NCBI RefSeq assembly: GCF_003003005.1
Contig: NZ_PVTR01000008.1
Location: forward strand, 124,001-188,000
DNA length: 64,000 nucleotides
Direction: 5' to 3'
Source: Mongoliibacter ruber
GTDB lineage: Bacteria; Bacteroidota; Bacteroidia; Cytophagales; Cyclobacteriaceae
Shown here: positions 50,001-58,647 of the stretch, one piece after another
Position numbering within the stretch: position 1 is the stretch's first letter
How the letters are laid out: every line of letters begins with the position of its first letter
Notes under the pieces: model-generated
Database searches by the model: none
The model's input: the letters and a program-made list of their open reading frames with translations, nothing else
What the model was told of the DNA's origin: nothing
Made by a program: the position numbers and the translations under genes

Positions 50001-50831
50001 CTATTGCCATATTACCCCCTTCAACAAACTGACCAACTTTTCACCGGCTAAATTAGCCACTTTTACTACTTCATTATGGGTGAACTCTTTGGCTACTTCT
50101 GGAATGCTTTCGTTGGTAATAACCGAGATAGCCAAAATACTCATACTCATATGATGTGCAGCGATGATTTCTGGCACTGTACTCATTCCTACCGCATCAG
50201 CTCCAAGGATTCTCAGGTATTTAACCTCAGCTTTTGATTCCAACTTTGGACCAGGCACACCGGCATATACACCTTCTCTCAGTTCAATTTTCAGCCTTAG
50301 CGCATGTTGTTTCGCCTTTTTACTCCATTCAAGATCCAAAGGCTCTGACATATCCGGAAATCTCGGACCGAGTTCATCATGATTTTGACCTCTTAGTGGA
50401 TTGCCCGGGAATAGATTGATAATATCTTGAATCAACATCAAATCTCCTGCATTAAAGTCAGGATTGAGTCCTCCAGCAGCATTGGTTACAACTAGGTTTT
50501 TTACACCTAATCCATTCAATACTCTTAAAGGAAAAACCACTTCATCCATATCGTAGCCCTCATAGAAATGAAAGCGGCCATTCATAAACCAAACAAGTCT
50601 TTCCTCAAACCTCCCCAAAACCAATTCACCAGAATGGCCTTCTACTGTGGAGATTGGGAAAAATGGGATGTCAGCGTATGGGAAGCTTTTGATCACCTCT
50701 ACTTCATCCAGCAGTCTACCCAAACCCGACCCGAGTATTATAACCAAATCCGCTCTTTCTTCTGTGCGCTGAAAAAGAAAGTCTCTGGCAGCCTTAAACC
50801 TCTTGGTATAGGAAATATTTGTTTGTTGCAT
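50001..50831 (-). CDS. Purine nucleoside phosphorylase, PNP-like paralog
   Basis: Trimeric-type PNP/MTAP family enzyme, 276 residues, that splits purine nucleosides with phosphate. Phosphate loop GSGLG (S35), the GRFHFYEGY segment, NAAGGLNP and GADAVGMSTVPEIIAAHH are conserved. The residues that set 6-oxopurine preference in human PNP are kept: E198 (LESKAE) and N240 (SVITN), and H252 (FTHNEV) corresponds to the ribose-contacting His257. It should prefer guanosine and inosine. It lies 6 bases after its paralog and the two form an operon. Confidence 0.93.
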   Translation of the reverse strand: MQQTNISYTKRFKAARDFLFQRTEERADLVIILGSGLGRLLDEVEVIKSFPYADIPFFPISTVEGHSGELVLGRFEERLVWFMNGRFHFYEGYDMDEVVFPLRVLNGLGVKNLVVTNAAGGLNPDFNAGDLMLIQDIINLFPGNPLRGQNHDELGPRFPDMSEPLDLEWSKKAKQHALRLKIELREGVYAGVPGPKLESKAEVKYLRILGADAVGMSTVPEIIAAHHMSMSILAISVITNESIPEVAKEFTHNEVVKVANLAGEKLVSLLKGVIWQ

Positions 50832-50837
50832 TTCGCT

Positions 50838-51674
50838 TTAAAGTGTTTTAATCAACTCTTTAATAATGATCCCCATTCCAGGTTCAGCCTTTGCAGCAGC
50901 GGCAAGTACTTCTTCTATTTTTACCTTCTTGATGTTCCCTGGAGAACAAAGATCAGTGATCGCCGAAATAGCGAATACAGGCAAATCCATATGTCTTGCC
51001 ACTATGACTTCTGGAATGGTGCTCATACCTATAGCGTCTGCGCCTATCGTTCTCAGGTATTTATACTCAGCTTTGGTTTCAAGATTGGGGCCTTGTACTG
51101 CTGCATATACCCCTTGATGTATTTCTAAAGAGTTATTTTTAGCTATCTGCATAGCCTTTTCTACTAACCCAAGCGCATATGGCTCAGACATATCAGGGAA
51201 TCTTACTCCAAAATCATCCAAATTCGAGCCTCTCAATGGGTTTTCCGGAAACAAATCAATGTGGTCATTGATGACCATCAAACCGCCGATTTGATAATCA
51301 GGGTTGAGACCACCTGCAGCATTTGATACAAAAAGGTGTTGAATGCCAAGTTTATACATTACCCTGACTGGAAAAGTTACTTCTTTCATAGAATAGCCCT
51401 CATAATAATGGAACCTTCCCTGCATGGCAACAACTGATTTCCCTTCAAGTTTTCCAAAAATCAGCTTTCCCTTGTGGCTTTCAACAGTGGAAACAGGGAA
51501 GTAGGGTATTTCCTCATAAGGAATTTCTTTTTCTATTGTGATATGCTGTATCAATTGTCCCAAACCAGTTCCAAGGATTATCCCAACATCTACACGCTTT
51601 GGAAACTTTTCTACTATATCATTGACGGCATGTGATATTTGTTCTGAATAACATATTGTAGGTTCTTGTCTCAT
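50838..51674 (-). CDS. PNP/MTAP family phosphorylase, diverged paralog
   Basis: 278 residues and clearly homologous over the full length to the next gene. The fold and the GRFHYYEGY and NAAGGLNP segments are kept, with E199 in LETKAE. Three positions differ in the direction of methylthioadenosine phosphorylase: T36 in GTGLG (Ser in PNP), D241 in SAITD (Asn243 in human PNP) and I253 in VKIEEV (His257 in human PNP; Val in MTAP). From these I infer that it may accept 6-aminopurines or 5'-substituted nucleosides such as methylthioadenosine. Much of the rest is PNP-like, so automatic annotation would call it PNP. Confidence 0.9.
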   Translation of the reverse strand: MRQEPTICYSEQISHAVNDIVEKFPKRVDVGIILGTGLGQLIQHITIEKEIPYEEIPYFPVSTVESHKGKLIFGKLEGKSVVAMQGRFHYYEGYSMKEVTFPVRVMYKLGIQHLFVSNAAGGLNPDYQIGGLMVINDHIDLFPENPLRGSNLDDFGVRFPDMSEPYALGLVEKAMQIAKNNSLEIHQGVYAAVQGPNLETKAEYKYLRTIGADAIGMSTIPEVIVARHMDLPVFAISAITDLCSPGNIKKVKIEEVLAAAAKAEPGMGIIIKELIKTL

Positions 51675-51789
51675 AAAATTTGATTTTTCTCCAAGGGTTT
51701 ATAAAGTCTGCTAAATATTTTTTTTACTTACGAAACTAAAAGGCTTACCTGATTGTAGTGTAGCTGCAATAAACAAGAATTTCATTTCG

Positions 51790-52314
51790 ATGATAAAGAT
51801 AATAGTAGGCACCAACCGTAAAAACTCACTTTCCCACAAATTGGCATTAATCTATCAGATTAACCTCAAAAAGCTGAATATTGATGCTGAAATATTGAAT
51901 TTACAGGATTTACCTGATGATTTTGTATTTTCTGCTTTGTATGAAAACAATGGAAAAAACGATCTGTTCAACGGCTTTCACCAAAAGGTAAAAGAAGGAA
52001 GCAAATTTGTGTTCATTGTTCCCGAATACAATGGTTCATTTCCGGGAATCTTAAAATCTTTTATTGATGGTATGACCTATCCCAATGCCTTTAGGAATAA
52101 AAAATGTGCATTGGTAGGACTTTCATCAGGAATAGGCGGGGGTGGCATCGCATTGAGCCACCTCACCGACATCTTCCATTACCTGGGAATGCATGTACTT
52201 GCCCTCAAGCCAAAATTGGCTAAAATAGAGGACAACATGTCAGATAACCTGCTCACCAACAGGCTGTACATGGAATTGCTTCAATCCCAGGCTGAAATGT
52301 TGATTGACTTTTAA
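51790..52314 (+). CDS. NAD(P)H-dependent FMN reductase-like flavoprotein
   Basis: Flavodoxin-like protein of 174 residues. The first strand and phosphate loop are MIKIIVGTNRKNSLSHKLAL, and the FMN-site motif FVFIVPEYNGSFPGILKSFI is typical for the NADPH-dependent FMN reductase/azoreductase family; the segment LVGLSSGIGGGGIALSHLTD follows. It should reduce flavin or quinone-like compounds with NAD(P)H. It stands alone, divergent from the PNP pair and convergent with ftsZ; its last codons lie inside a long palindrome shared with the ftsZ end. Physiological substrate unknown. Confidence 0.9.
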   Translation: MIKIIVGTNRKNSLSHKLALIYQINLKKLNIDAEILNLQDLPDDFVFSALYENNGKNDLFNGFHQKVKEGSKFVFIVPEYNGSFPGILKSFIDGMTYPNAFRNKKCALVGLSSGIGGGGIALSHLTDIFHYLGMHVLALKPKLAKIEDNMSDNLLTNRLYMELLQSQAEMLIDF

Positions 52315-52329
52315 AAGTCAATCAACATT
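52296..52329. repeat. Perfect 34-base palindrome across the ends of two convergent genes
   Basis: Each arm has 17 bases (AATGTTGATTGACTTTT and its exact reverse complement), with no loop base in the centre at 52312/52313. It encodes the last residues and stop of the flavin reductase on the plus strand and of ftsZ (DNVD and stop) on the minus strand. It may act as a bidirectional terminator, although no T-run follows on either side. Confidence 0.9.
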
Positions 52330-53976
52330 ATCATGTAGAAACTTATTATTCTTCAAGAATTCATTTTCGTCAGTCAGATTAAATCTAGAAAGGCTTCTTT
52401 CAGAACTGTGCTGGACATCTGAAAGTTTTACTTGCTTTCTTACAAAAGCCGGCGTCTCCAATTTCTCTTTGAAATCCTCAGGATTCTGACTGTGATTTGT
52501 CCTCATGTTTTTCAACTTTTCGAATCTTTCATAGGCCTTCTGAATTGCTTTTTGCCTGATTTGTTCATAGTAGTCATTACCATAAACAGGCTTTGCTTCT
52601 GAATTTGAGTCTGCTTTAGGCAATTCAGGCGCTTTTTCCTCTTCCTCTTCCAAAGTGTAGACAACCTTTTTATCCGCTTTTGAATCATCGGCAGATACTA
52701 TTTCGAAATCATGTTCCTCATCTACCTCTTCGACTTCCACTGGCTTAACTTCCGGCTTTTGCTCTTTTTCGACAGCTTTCACTGGTTCGGATTTTTGTGA
52801 AGAGTCATTTGCAGCTGGAATTGGTCTCTGGAAAGTAAAGGTGTATGACTGGCCTGAAGTAACTACTTCATCCACTTTAGATGTCTTACCTGACTCAAGG
52901 TCTATTACTTTTATAGCTTTTTCCTCATCTTCCGTTTCTTCCACAACCTCTACTTTGGCTGTTTCTTTTTTCGACTTAGATGAAGCTGTCAGTTTATCCA
53001 TTTCAAAGCCAGTAGCAATGACTGTCACCCTGATCCCCTTGTTAAGATCCTGATCAATACCCTGACCAAAGATCACTTCTGCATCTTCACCTGCTCTTTC
53101 TTGGATATATTCAGTGATTTCGCTCAACTCGTCCATAGAAAGCTCGTCGTCTTCTCCTGACATGATGGACAAAAGAATCTTTTGAGCACCCTTGATATCA
53201 ACATTGTTAAGTAATGGAGAAGCAATCGCTTTTTCAGCGGCTCTAATGGCACGACCTTCGCCTTCTTCAGTTGCAGAGCCCATTACTGCAGCACCTGCAT
53301 CCTTCATTACAGTTTTGACATCTTCAAAATCCACATTGACATCTTGATGTACAGTGATGATTTCTGCTATAGATTTGGCAGCAGTGCTCAATACATTATC
53401 TGCTTTTGCAAAGGCAGAACGTATCGCAAGGTTACCATATATTTCTCTGAGCTTGTCATTGAGGATCACCAAGACTGTATCACAGTTTTCTCTAAGTGAT
53501 TCAATTCCTGATTGAGCGGATTGCATTTTTTTCCTACCCTCAAACACGAATGGGGCGGTTACAATACCTACTGTAAGGATGTCCATATCCTTGGCAATCT
53601 TAGCAATTACGGGAGCGGCTCCTGTTCCTGTGCCTCCACCCATACCAGCCGTGATAAACACCATTTTGGTATTATCTGACAGCAACTCTCTAATATCTTC
53701 CTTGCTTTCCAAAGCGGCGTTTTTTCCTTTTTCAGGATTTGCACCGGCTCCAAGCCCCTCTGTAAGATTAGCACCCAATTGTAGCCTTAATGGCACAGGA
53801 CTGCTTTTCAAAGCTTGGGCATCCGTATTGACTACTACGAACTCCACATCCTTTATTCCTTGGTTGTACATATGGTTCACGGCATTAGAACCGCCACCTC
53901 CTACTCCAATCACCTTTATGATGGATTTTTGGTTTTTTGGAAGATCAAACTTGTAATCTTTCATGTTATCTGACAT
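52318..53976 (-). CDS. ftsZ: Cell division protein FtsZ with long C-terminal region
   Basis: Tubulin-like GTPase that forms the Z ring. The GTPase core (about 1-325) has the tubulin signature GGGTGTG at 113-119. A disordered, Glu/Lys/Val-rich linker of roughly 180 residues follows (EDEEKAIKVIDLESGKTSK and similar). A conserved C-terminal peptide ETPAFVRKQVKL lies at 507-518, which should bind FtsA, but 34 more residues follow and end FLKNNKFLHDNVD, whereas in E. coli this peptide is nearly terminal. Total 552 residues against 383 in E. coli. It follows ftsA after a 94-base gap that contains a hairpin. Confidence 0.98.
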   Translation of the reverse strand: MSDNMKDYKFDLPKNQKSIIKVIGVGGGGSNAVNHMYNQGIKDVEFVVVNTDAQALKSSPVPLRLQLGANLTEGLGAGANPEKGKNAALESKEDIRELLSDNTKMVFITAGMGGGTGTGAAPVIAKIAKDMDILTVGIVTAPFVFEGRKKMQSAQSGIESLRENCDTVLVILNDKLREIYGNLAIRSAFAKADNVLSTAAKSIAEIITVHQDVNVDFEDVKTVMKDAGAAVMGSATEEGEGRAIRAAEKAIASPLLNNVDIKGAQKILLSIMSGEDDELSMDELSEITEYIQERAGEDAEVIFGQGIDQDLNKGIRVTVIATGFEMDKLTASSKSKKETAKVEVVEETEDEEKAIKVIDLESGKTSKVDEVVTSGQSYTFTFQRPIPAANDSSQKSEPVKAVEKEQKPEVKPVEVEEVDEEHDFEIVSADDSKADKKVVYTLEEEEEKAPELPKADSNSEAKPVYGNDYYEQIRQKAIQKAYERFEKLKNMRTNHSQNPEDFKEKLETPAFVRKQVKLSDVQHSSERSLSRFNLTDENEFLKNNKFLHDNVD

Positions 53977-54024
53977 TTATTTTATTTGTTGGTGAATAAT
54001 GATTTTTCGAGTTTTAAATTTTTA

Positions 54025-54055
54025 GGGAAATGAAAAGCAGCACTTTTCATCTCCC
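54025..54055 (-). other. Stable hairpin between ftsA and ftsZ
   Basis: Stem ATGAAAAG / CTTTTCAT with a five-base loop, extended by GGGA / TCCC after one mismatch. It is in the ftsZ leader, about 50 bases before the ATG. The minus-strand sequence after it is TAAAAATTT, so it is not a typical terminator; a role in setting the FtsZ to FtsA ratio by processing or stability is possible. Confidence 0.7.
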
Positions 54056-54070
54056 CCAATATGATAAGCC

Positions 54071-55384
54071 CTAGTAATTATTATCTTCATGAATATCATC
54101 TGAGATGATATCTTTTAGTCTGTTTTTGATGTTTGAGAAAATTCTGGTACTGAAATCACCTCTTTGGACCTTGACCTGAGGTTTAGCGCCTTCCCTTTCA
54201 TATCGCTGTTTGTAAGTGTCCTCTCTTTCGTCCAAAGATTTGAACCCTGCCAATACCAATCCTACTGATGTGGCAAACATGGGGCTTTTGATTTCATCCA
54301 CTTTACACTTGCCAAGATGTTCATTTGGATAGCCAATTCTGGTATCAAGTCCAGTCATGTATTCGAAAAGCTGGGCTACACCTGAGAGCAATGCCCCTCC
54401 TCCTGTCAACACTATCCCGCCTGCAAGTTTTTTGTAATGTCCGCTTGCTACCAGTTCATTTTGAACATGCTCAATAATTTCTTCCATTCTAGCTTGAATG
54501 ATAGAAGCCAGATTTTTAATAGAAATTTCCTTAGGTGGTCTATTTCTTAAGCCGGGAATTGATACGATTTCGTTTGGATTGGCTTCTTCAGAAATAGCCC
54601 TCCCAAATTTGGTTTTTAGAAGTTCTGCCTGATGGTATAATACCATACAACCTTCCTTGATATCAGTAGTAATGATATTGCCCCCAAGCGGGATCACTGC
54701 AGTATGCCTGATGATGTTGTCATGGAAAATAGCTATGTCAGTAGTACCTCCACCGATATCTACCAAGCAAACTCCCGCCTCTTTGTCTTCCTCACTAAGT
54801 ACAGAAAGGGAGCTTGCCAAAGGTTCAAGAATAAGGTCTTTGGAAATAAGGTCACCGCGTTTGATACAGCGGTTGATGTTGCTAATGGCTGTGGATTGTG
54901 CTGTGATGATGTGAAAATCAGCCTCCAATTTACAACCGGACATTCCGACAGGATCTTTGATTCCGTCTTCATAATCCACAGTATAATCTTGTGGCATGAC
55001 ATGAATTATTGTATTTCCTGGAGGGACGACAATGTTTTCCATGTCATTGGAAAGCCTTCTGACGTCTTCAATGGTAATCTCTCCTTGCTGAGGATTACAC
55101 ATAATACCGCCATGATGAACTGAACTTCTGATATGTTGACCAGCAATCCCCACTATCACGTTGGCAATGTCGACTTCTGCCATATCCGAAGCATCACCCA
55201 CTGCCTTTTGAATAGCATTGACGGTCTTGTCAATATTGGTCACTATCCCGCGAATGACTCCATCCGAAACAGCTTTACCTACGCCTAAAACCTCGAGCTT
55301 GTTAAACTCATTTTTGCGTCCAACAATCGCACAGATTTTGGTAGTTCCTATATCCAGTCCTACAATAAATTTATCGTTTTCCAT
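54071..55384 (-). CDS. ftsA: Cell division protein FtsA
   Basis: Actin-like ATPase of 437 residues that ties FtsZ to the membrane. Phosphate 1 is DIGTTK (11-16), phosphate 2 is LVDIGGGTTDIAIF, and the adenosine motif is GGIVLTGGGALLSG. The C-terminal end (after about residue 385) is charged and includes STRIFSNIKNRLKDIISDDI, a candidate amphipathic membrane helix. It follows ftsQ by 11 bases in the dcw cluster. Confidence 0.98.
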   Translation of the reverse strand: MENDKFIVGLDIGTTKICAIVGRKNEFNKLEVLGVGKAVSDGVIRGIVTNIDKTVNAIQKAVGDASDMAEVDIANVIVGIAGQHIRSSVHHGGIMCNPQQGEITIEDVRRLSNDMENIVVPPGNTIIHVMPQDYTVDYEDGIKDPVGMSGCKLEADFHIITAQSTAISNINRCIKRGDLISKDLILEPLASSLSVLSEEDKEAGVCLVDIGGGTTDIAIFHDNIIRHTAVIPLGGNIITTDIKEGCMVLYHQAELLKTKFGRAISEEANPNEIVSIPGLRNRPPKEISIKNLASIIQARMEEIIEHVQNELVASGHYKKLAGGIVLTGGGALLSGVAQLFEYMTGLDTRIGYPNEHLGKCKVDEIKSPMFATSVGLVLAGFKSLDEREDTYKQRYEREGAKPQVKVQRGDFSTRIFSNIKNRLKDIISDDIHEDNNY

Positions 55385-55395
55385 AGCATCATCAA

Positions 55396-56151
55396 TTATT
55401 CACAAACAATCTGACCTTTATATTTTACATTCACCCTGCTGTATGCATTCCACCCTTTAGAAGGGAGGATTTCTTCATAGAACAAGTTGATTTTACTAAA
55501 TTTCTCTTCTATTTCCGTTGCATCCCCAAACTCAAAAACCTGTTTTCCAACCTGCTGATGCATTTTTATATCCGATTCTTTTTCTATTTCCAATTCTGTC
55601 AACTGAGCATTCCAGAATTCATCCTCATGGATAAATTTGAGAAGCTCCAACAACTCTTCATGAGACTCAGTCAACTCTTTTTCCTCAAGTAAAGACTCAG
55701 CATAAGCCCCATGAAGCACCAATACACGTGTAGTATACCTCGGAGAGGTAGGCAAGATCAAACCTTCTGTAGAGATATATCCATCAGCAGCCCTTGGTCT
55801 TACTATCCTCGCCATTGGAATGTGCTGCTCTATTTCAATTCTGATATTTCCTTTCTGATCTGAGAAAACCTCAGCATTCTTCACAAATGGATGTGCTTCC
55901 ACTTTTCTCTCCAGCTGATTGAGATTGATCTCTGAAAAAGAAACTCCCGATTTCAGCAAAGGAAATTCAGCTTCTAAGTTTTCAACAATCTCTTTTTCTT
56001 CTACGAAATACACATCCGCTACGCTTTTGATGCTTATCTCTAACTCAGCAAACTTACGCTCTGCGTGTTTTTTCTCCACAAAACCGATAAATACCGCCAG
56101 TACCAGTAGTAGGAAACTTACACCTAAGATTTTTTTCAGTCTAGTTTTCAT
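55396..56151 (-). CDS. ftsQ: Cell division protein FtsQ/DivIB
   Basis: Bitopic divisome protein of 251 residues: short basic cytoplasmic part, membrane helix ILGVSFLLLVLAVFIGFVE (about 8-26), POTRA domain with EIVENLEAEFPLLKSGVSFS, and a periplasmic beta domain. It recruits FtsL, FtsB and the septal synthase. Its start overlaps the murC end by 11 bases. In E. coli ddlB lies between murC and ftsQ; here there is none. Confidence 0.92.
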   Translation of the reverse strand: MKTRLKKILGVSFLLLVLAVFIGFVEKKHAERKFAELEISIKSVADVYFVEEKEIVENLEAEFPLLKSGVSFSEINLNQLERKVEAHPFVKNAEVFSDQKGNIRIEIEQHIPMARIVRPRAADGYISTEGLILPTSPRYTTRVLVLHGAYAESLLEEKELTESHEELLELLKFIHEDEFWNAQLTELEIEKESDIKMHQQVGKQVFEFGDATEIEEKFSKINLFYEEILPSKGWNAYSRVNVKYKGQIVCE

Positions 56152-57535
56152 AGCTTCTCATCCAGTTTGCAATAGGTTCTACCAATCTGTCTATATCGCC
56201 CGCTCCAATCGTGACCAAAACTTCCGGTTGGTTTGAGTTCAAATATTCAAGCAATCCTTCTTTTGTCTGTAGACTTTTCTTATCAATGGCAATATCTTCC
56301 AGCAACATACCCGCAGTCACTCCTTCTATAGGCAGCTCTCTTGCAGGATAGATATCCAATAAGATCACTTCATCCGCCAGAGAAAGACTTTCAGAAAATC
56401 CCTTTGCAAAATCTCGTGTCCTGGTGAAGAGGTGGGGTTGAAAGATTGCTGTCACCCTACTTTGAGGATACATTGCCCGTACTGAACTTAAGAAAGCCCT
56501 GATTTCCTCCGGATGATGTGCATAATCATCTATATAAACTCTGCCCTCTTCCTGAATCCATATTTCAAATCTTCTTTTTACTCCTTTGTAGCTTTCTACA
56601 GCTTCTTTGATTGCTTTGGGTGTAATTCCCATATCAAGTGCAATGGAAATGGCGGGCAGAATATTTTCAACATTGTGGAAGCCAGGCACCATTAACTGTA
56701 AATCTTTGATTACTTGCTTTTCATCTTCGTAATCAAAAAAGAATGAGGCAGCTCTTGGCCTTACATTGGCAGCTTTGACTTTCCCTCCATTTACCCCATA
56801 AGGAATGACTTTAAGAGATTTTTTTGTTTCTCCTATTTTATGAAGAGCGTTGGCTTGTATGTAAAGCTTTCCCTTGTCGGATGTCAGGTTGACAAATTCT
56901 CTGAAGCCTTCTACCATGTGCACATCATCACCATATATATCCAAATGGTCAGGATCTACACTCGTGACTACCGCTACATTTGGGAATAATTGCAGGAAAG
57001 ACCTGTCAAATTCGTCAGCTTCTACCACAACCGTAGCTACATCTTTTGCTTCATCATGAAGAATGAGGTTACTCTGATAGTTTTGGGTAACCCCACCAAG
57101 AAATGCAGCCACATTTTTTCCAGAATGCTTTAAAAGATGAGCAATCATACTTGAGGCTGTAGTTTTTCCGTGAGTACCCGCCACAGCTATTGTAGGCATC
57201 TCTTTAGTAATCATACCAAGGACTGCAGCCCGTTTTTGCAGGGTATAGCCATTCTGTTGAAAAAACCTCAACTGAACGGCATCTTTTGGAACAGCAGGAG
57301 TCCATACTATTAGTGTGTTACTTGTAAAATCTTTTACCCTGTCCGGAATACTCTCTTCAGAATCTTCAAAGGATATCTCCATTCCTTCAGCTTCCAACAA
57401 TGCTGTCAGCGCAGAATGTGTGCGATCATAGCCAGACACTGGTACTCCGACATGGTTAAACCACCTTGCCAGAGCACTCATGCCAATTCCTCCTATACCA
57501 ATGAAGTGGACGCTATGTAGTTCCTTCAAATTCAT
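56141..57535 (-). CDS. murC: UDP-N-acetylmuramate--L-alanine ligase
   Basis: First amino acid ligase of peptidoglycan synthesis, 464 residues. The N-terminal dinucleotide-like motif GIGGIGMS is at 13-20, the P-loop GTHGKTT at 120-126, and the middle domain has VVEADEFDRSF and SVDPDHLDIYG, with IDDYAHHPEEIRA near the third domain. Complete by length and motifs. Its ATG overlaps the murG stop by 4 bases. Confidence 0.98.
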   Translation of the reverse strand: MNLKELHSVHFIGIGGIGMSALARWFNHVGVPVSGYDRTHSALTALLEAEGMEISFEDSEESIPDRVKDFTSNTLIVWTPAVPKDAVQLRFFQQNGYTLQKRAAVLGMITKEMPTIAVAGTHGKTTASSMIAHLLKHSGKNVAAFLGGVTQNYQSNLILHDEAKDVATVVVEADEFDRSFLQLFPNVAVVTSVDPDHLDIYGDDVHMVEGFREFVNLTSDKGKLYIQANALHKIGETKKSLKVIPYGVNGGKVKAANVRPRAASFFFDYEDEKQVIKDLQLMVPGFHNVENILPAISIALDMGITPKAIKEAVESYKGVKRRFEIWIQEEGRVYIDDYAHHPEEIRAFLSSVRAMYPQSRVTAIFQPHLFTRTRDFAKGFSESLSLADEVILLDIYPARELPIEGVTAGMLLEDIAIDKKSLQTKEGLLEYLNSNQPEVLVTIGAGDIDRLVEPIANWMRSYEN

Positions 57536-58644
57536 GCTATAATTTCTTCCAATGCCTGTACTATTTCCTTAGCCGCGTTGGCCTTGGACAGTTTTTTTAT
57601 ATTTCTACCTAAATCTTCTGCCTTTCCTTCTTCTTCAAAAAGTAAATCCAAGGTTTCCTTTACTTTTCCTACAGCTTCACTGTCTTTGAGAAGAATGGCT
57701 GCATTTTCACTTACAAATGCCATGGCATTTTTAGTCTGATGATCTTCTGCCACATTTGGCGAAGGGATAAATACCACCGGCTTAGCTACAAGACTCAATT
57801 CAGATACCGAAAGTGCTCCAGAACGTGACACAACCACATCAGCTACGGCATAGGCTAAATCCATCTCTTTGATAAATTCTCTTACATGTATATGCTTCAG
57901 GTTGGATTGATTGACGGTTTCCATCATTTCTTGGAAATAAAATTTCCCACATTGCCAAAGCACCTGATAACCCGACTTTTCCAAAGCCTCCATATCTGCC
58001 AATATTGCCTGATTGATGGTCCGGGCACCTAAACTTCCTCCCAGCACCAATAATACTTTCCTGTCTTTGTCTAATCCAAAATGGTTTAGCGCCAATTCCT
58101 TCTTACCCGTAAGGTCTAGGATGTCCTTCCTGACAGGATTGCCCGTATGTCGAATTTTGTTTTTGGGAAAAAACTTTTCCATTCCCGGGTAGGCAACACA
58201 AATTGCATTGGCTTTTTTAGCCAAAAGCTTATTGGTCAATCCGGCATACGAATTTTGTTCTTGCAATAATGTAGGAATACCCTGTCCTTGCGCCACGTAT
58301 AAAAGTGGCCCGCTGGCATAGCCTCCAACACCTACTACTGCCTCTGGCTGAAATTCCTTAATAAGCCTCCTTGATTTAGAAATACTTTTCAGGAGTTTGA
58401 AGGGGAAACTAAGGTTAGAAAGACTCAAACTTCTCTGCAATCCAGCAACTGTAAGCCCCTCAATTTTATATCCAGCTTCAGGTACTTTTTGCATTTCCAT
58501 TTTTCCTTCCGCACCTACAAATAGAATCTCCGCTCCAGGGTGCTTTTCTTTCCATGCATTTGCTATAGCAATTGCAGGATAGATATGCCCTCCTGTACCT
58601 CCTCCGCTGATCATGATTCTATATGTTCTGTTTCCGTTTTTCAC
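57532..58644 (-). CDS. murG: UDP-GlcNAc:lipid I N-acetylglucosaminyltransferase
   Basis: Converts lipid I to lipid II on the inner face of the membrane; 370 residues, GT-B fold. Gly-rich loop ISGGGTGGHIYPA is at 12-24, the second VGVGGYASGP, and the C-terminal UDP-binding part has VLGGSLGAR and SRSGALSVSEL. The stop overlaps the murC start, and ftsW lies 3 bases upstream. Confidence 0.98.
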   Translation of the reverse strand: MKNGNRTYRIMISGGGTGGHIYPAIAIANAWKEKHPGAEILFVGAEGKMEMQKVPEAGYKIEGLTVAGLQRSLSLSNLSFPFKLLKSISKSRRLIKEFQPEAVVGVGGYASGPLLYVAQGQGIPTLLQEQNSYAGLTNKLLAKKANAICVAYPGMEKFFPKNKIRHTGNPVRKDILDLTGKKELALNHFGLDKDRKVLLVLGGSLGARTINQAILADMEALEKSGYQVLWQCGKFYFQEMMETVNQSNLKHIHVREFIKEMDLAYAVADVVVSRSGALSVSELSLVAKPVVFIPSPNVAEDHQTKNAMAFVSENAAILLKDSEAVGKVKETLDLLFEEEGKAEDLGRNIKKLSKANAAKEIVQALEEIIA

Positions 58645-58647
58645 TTC

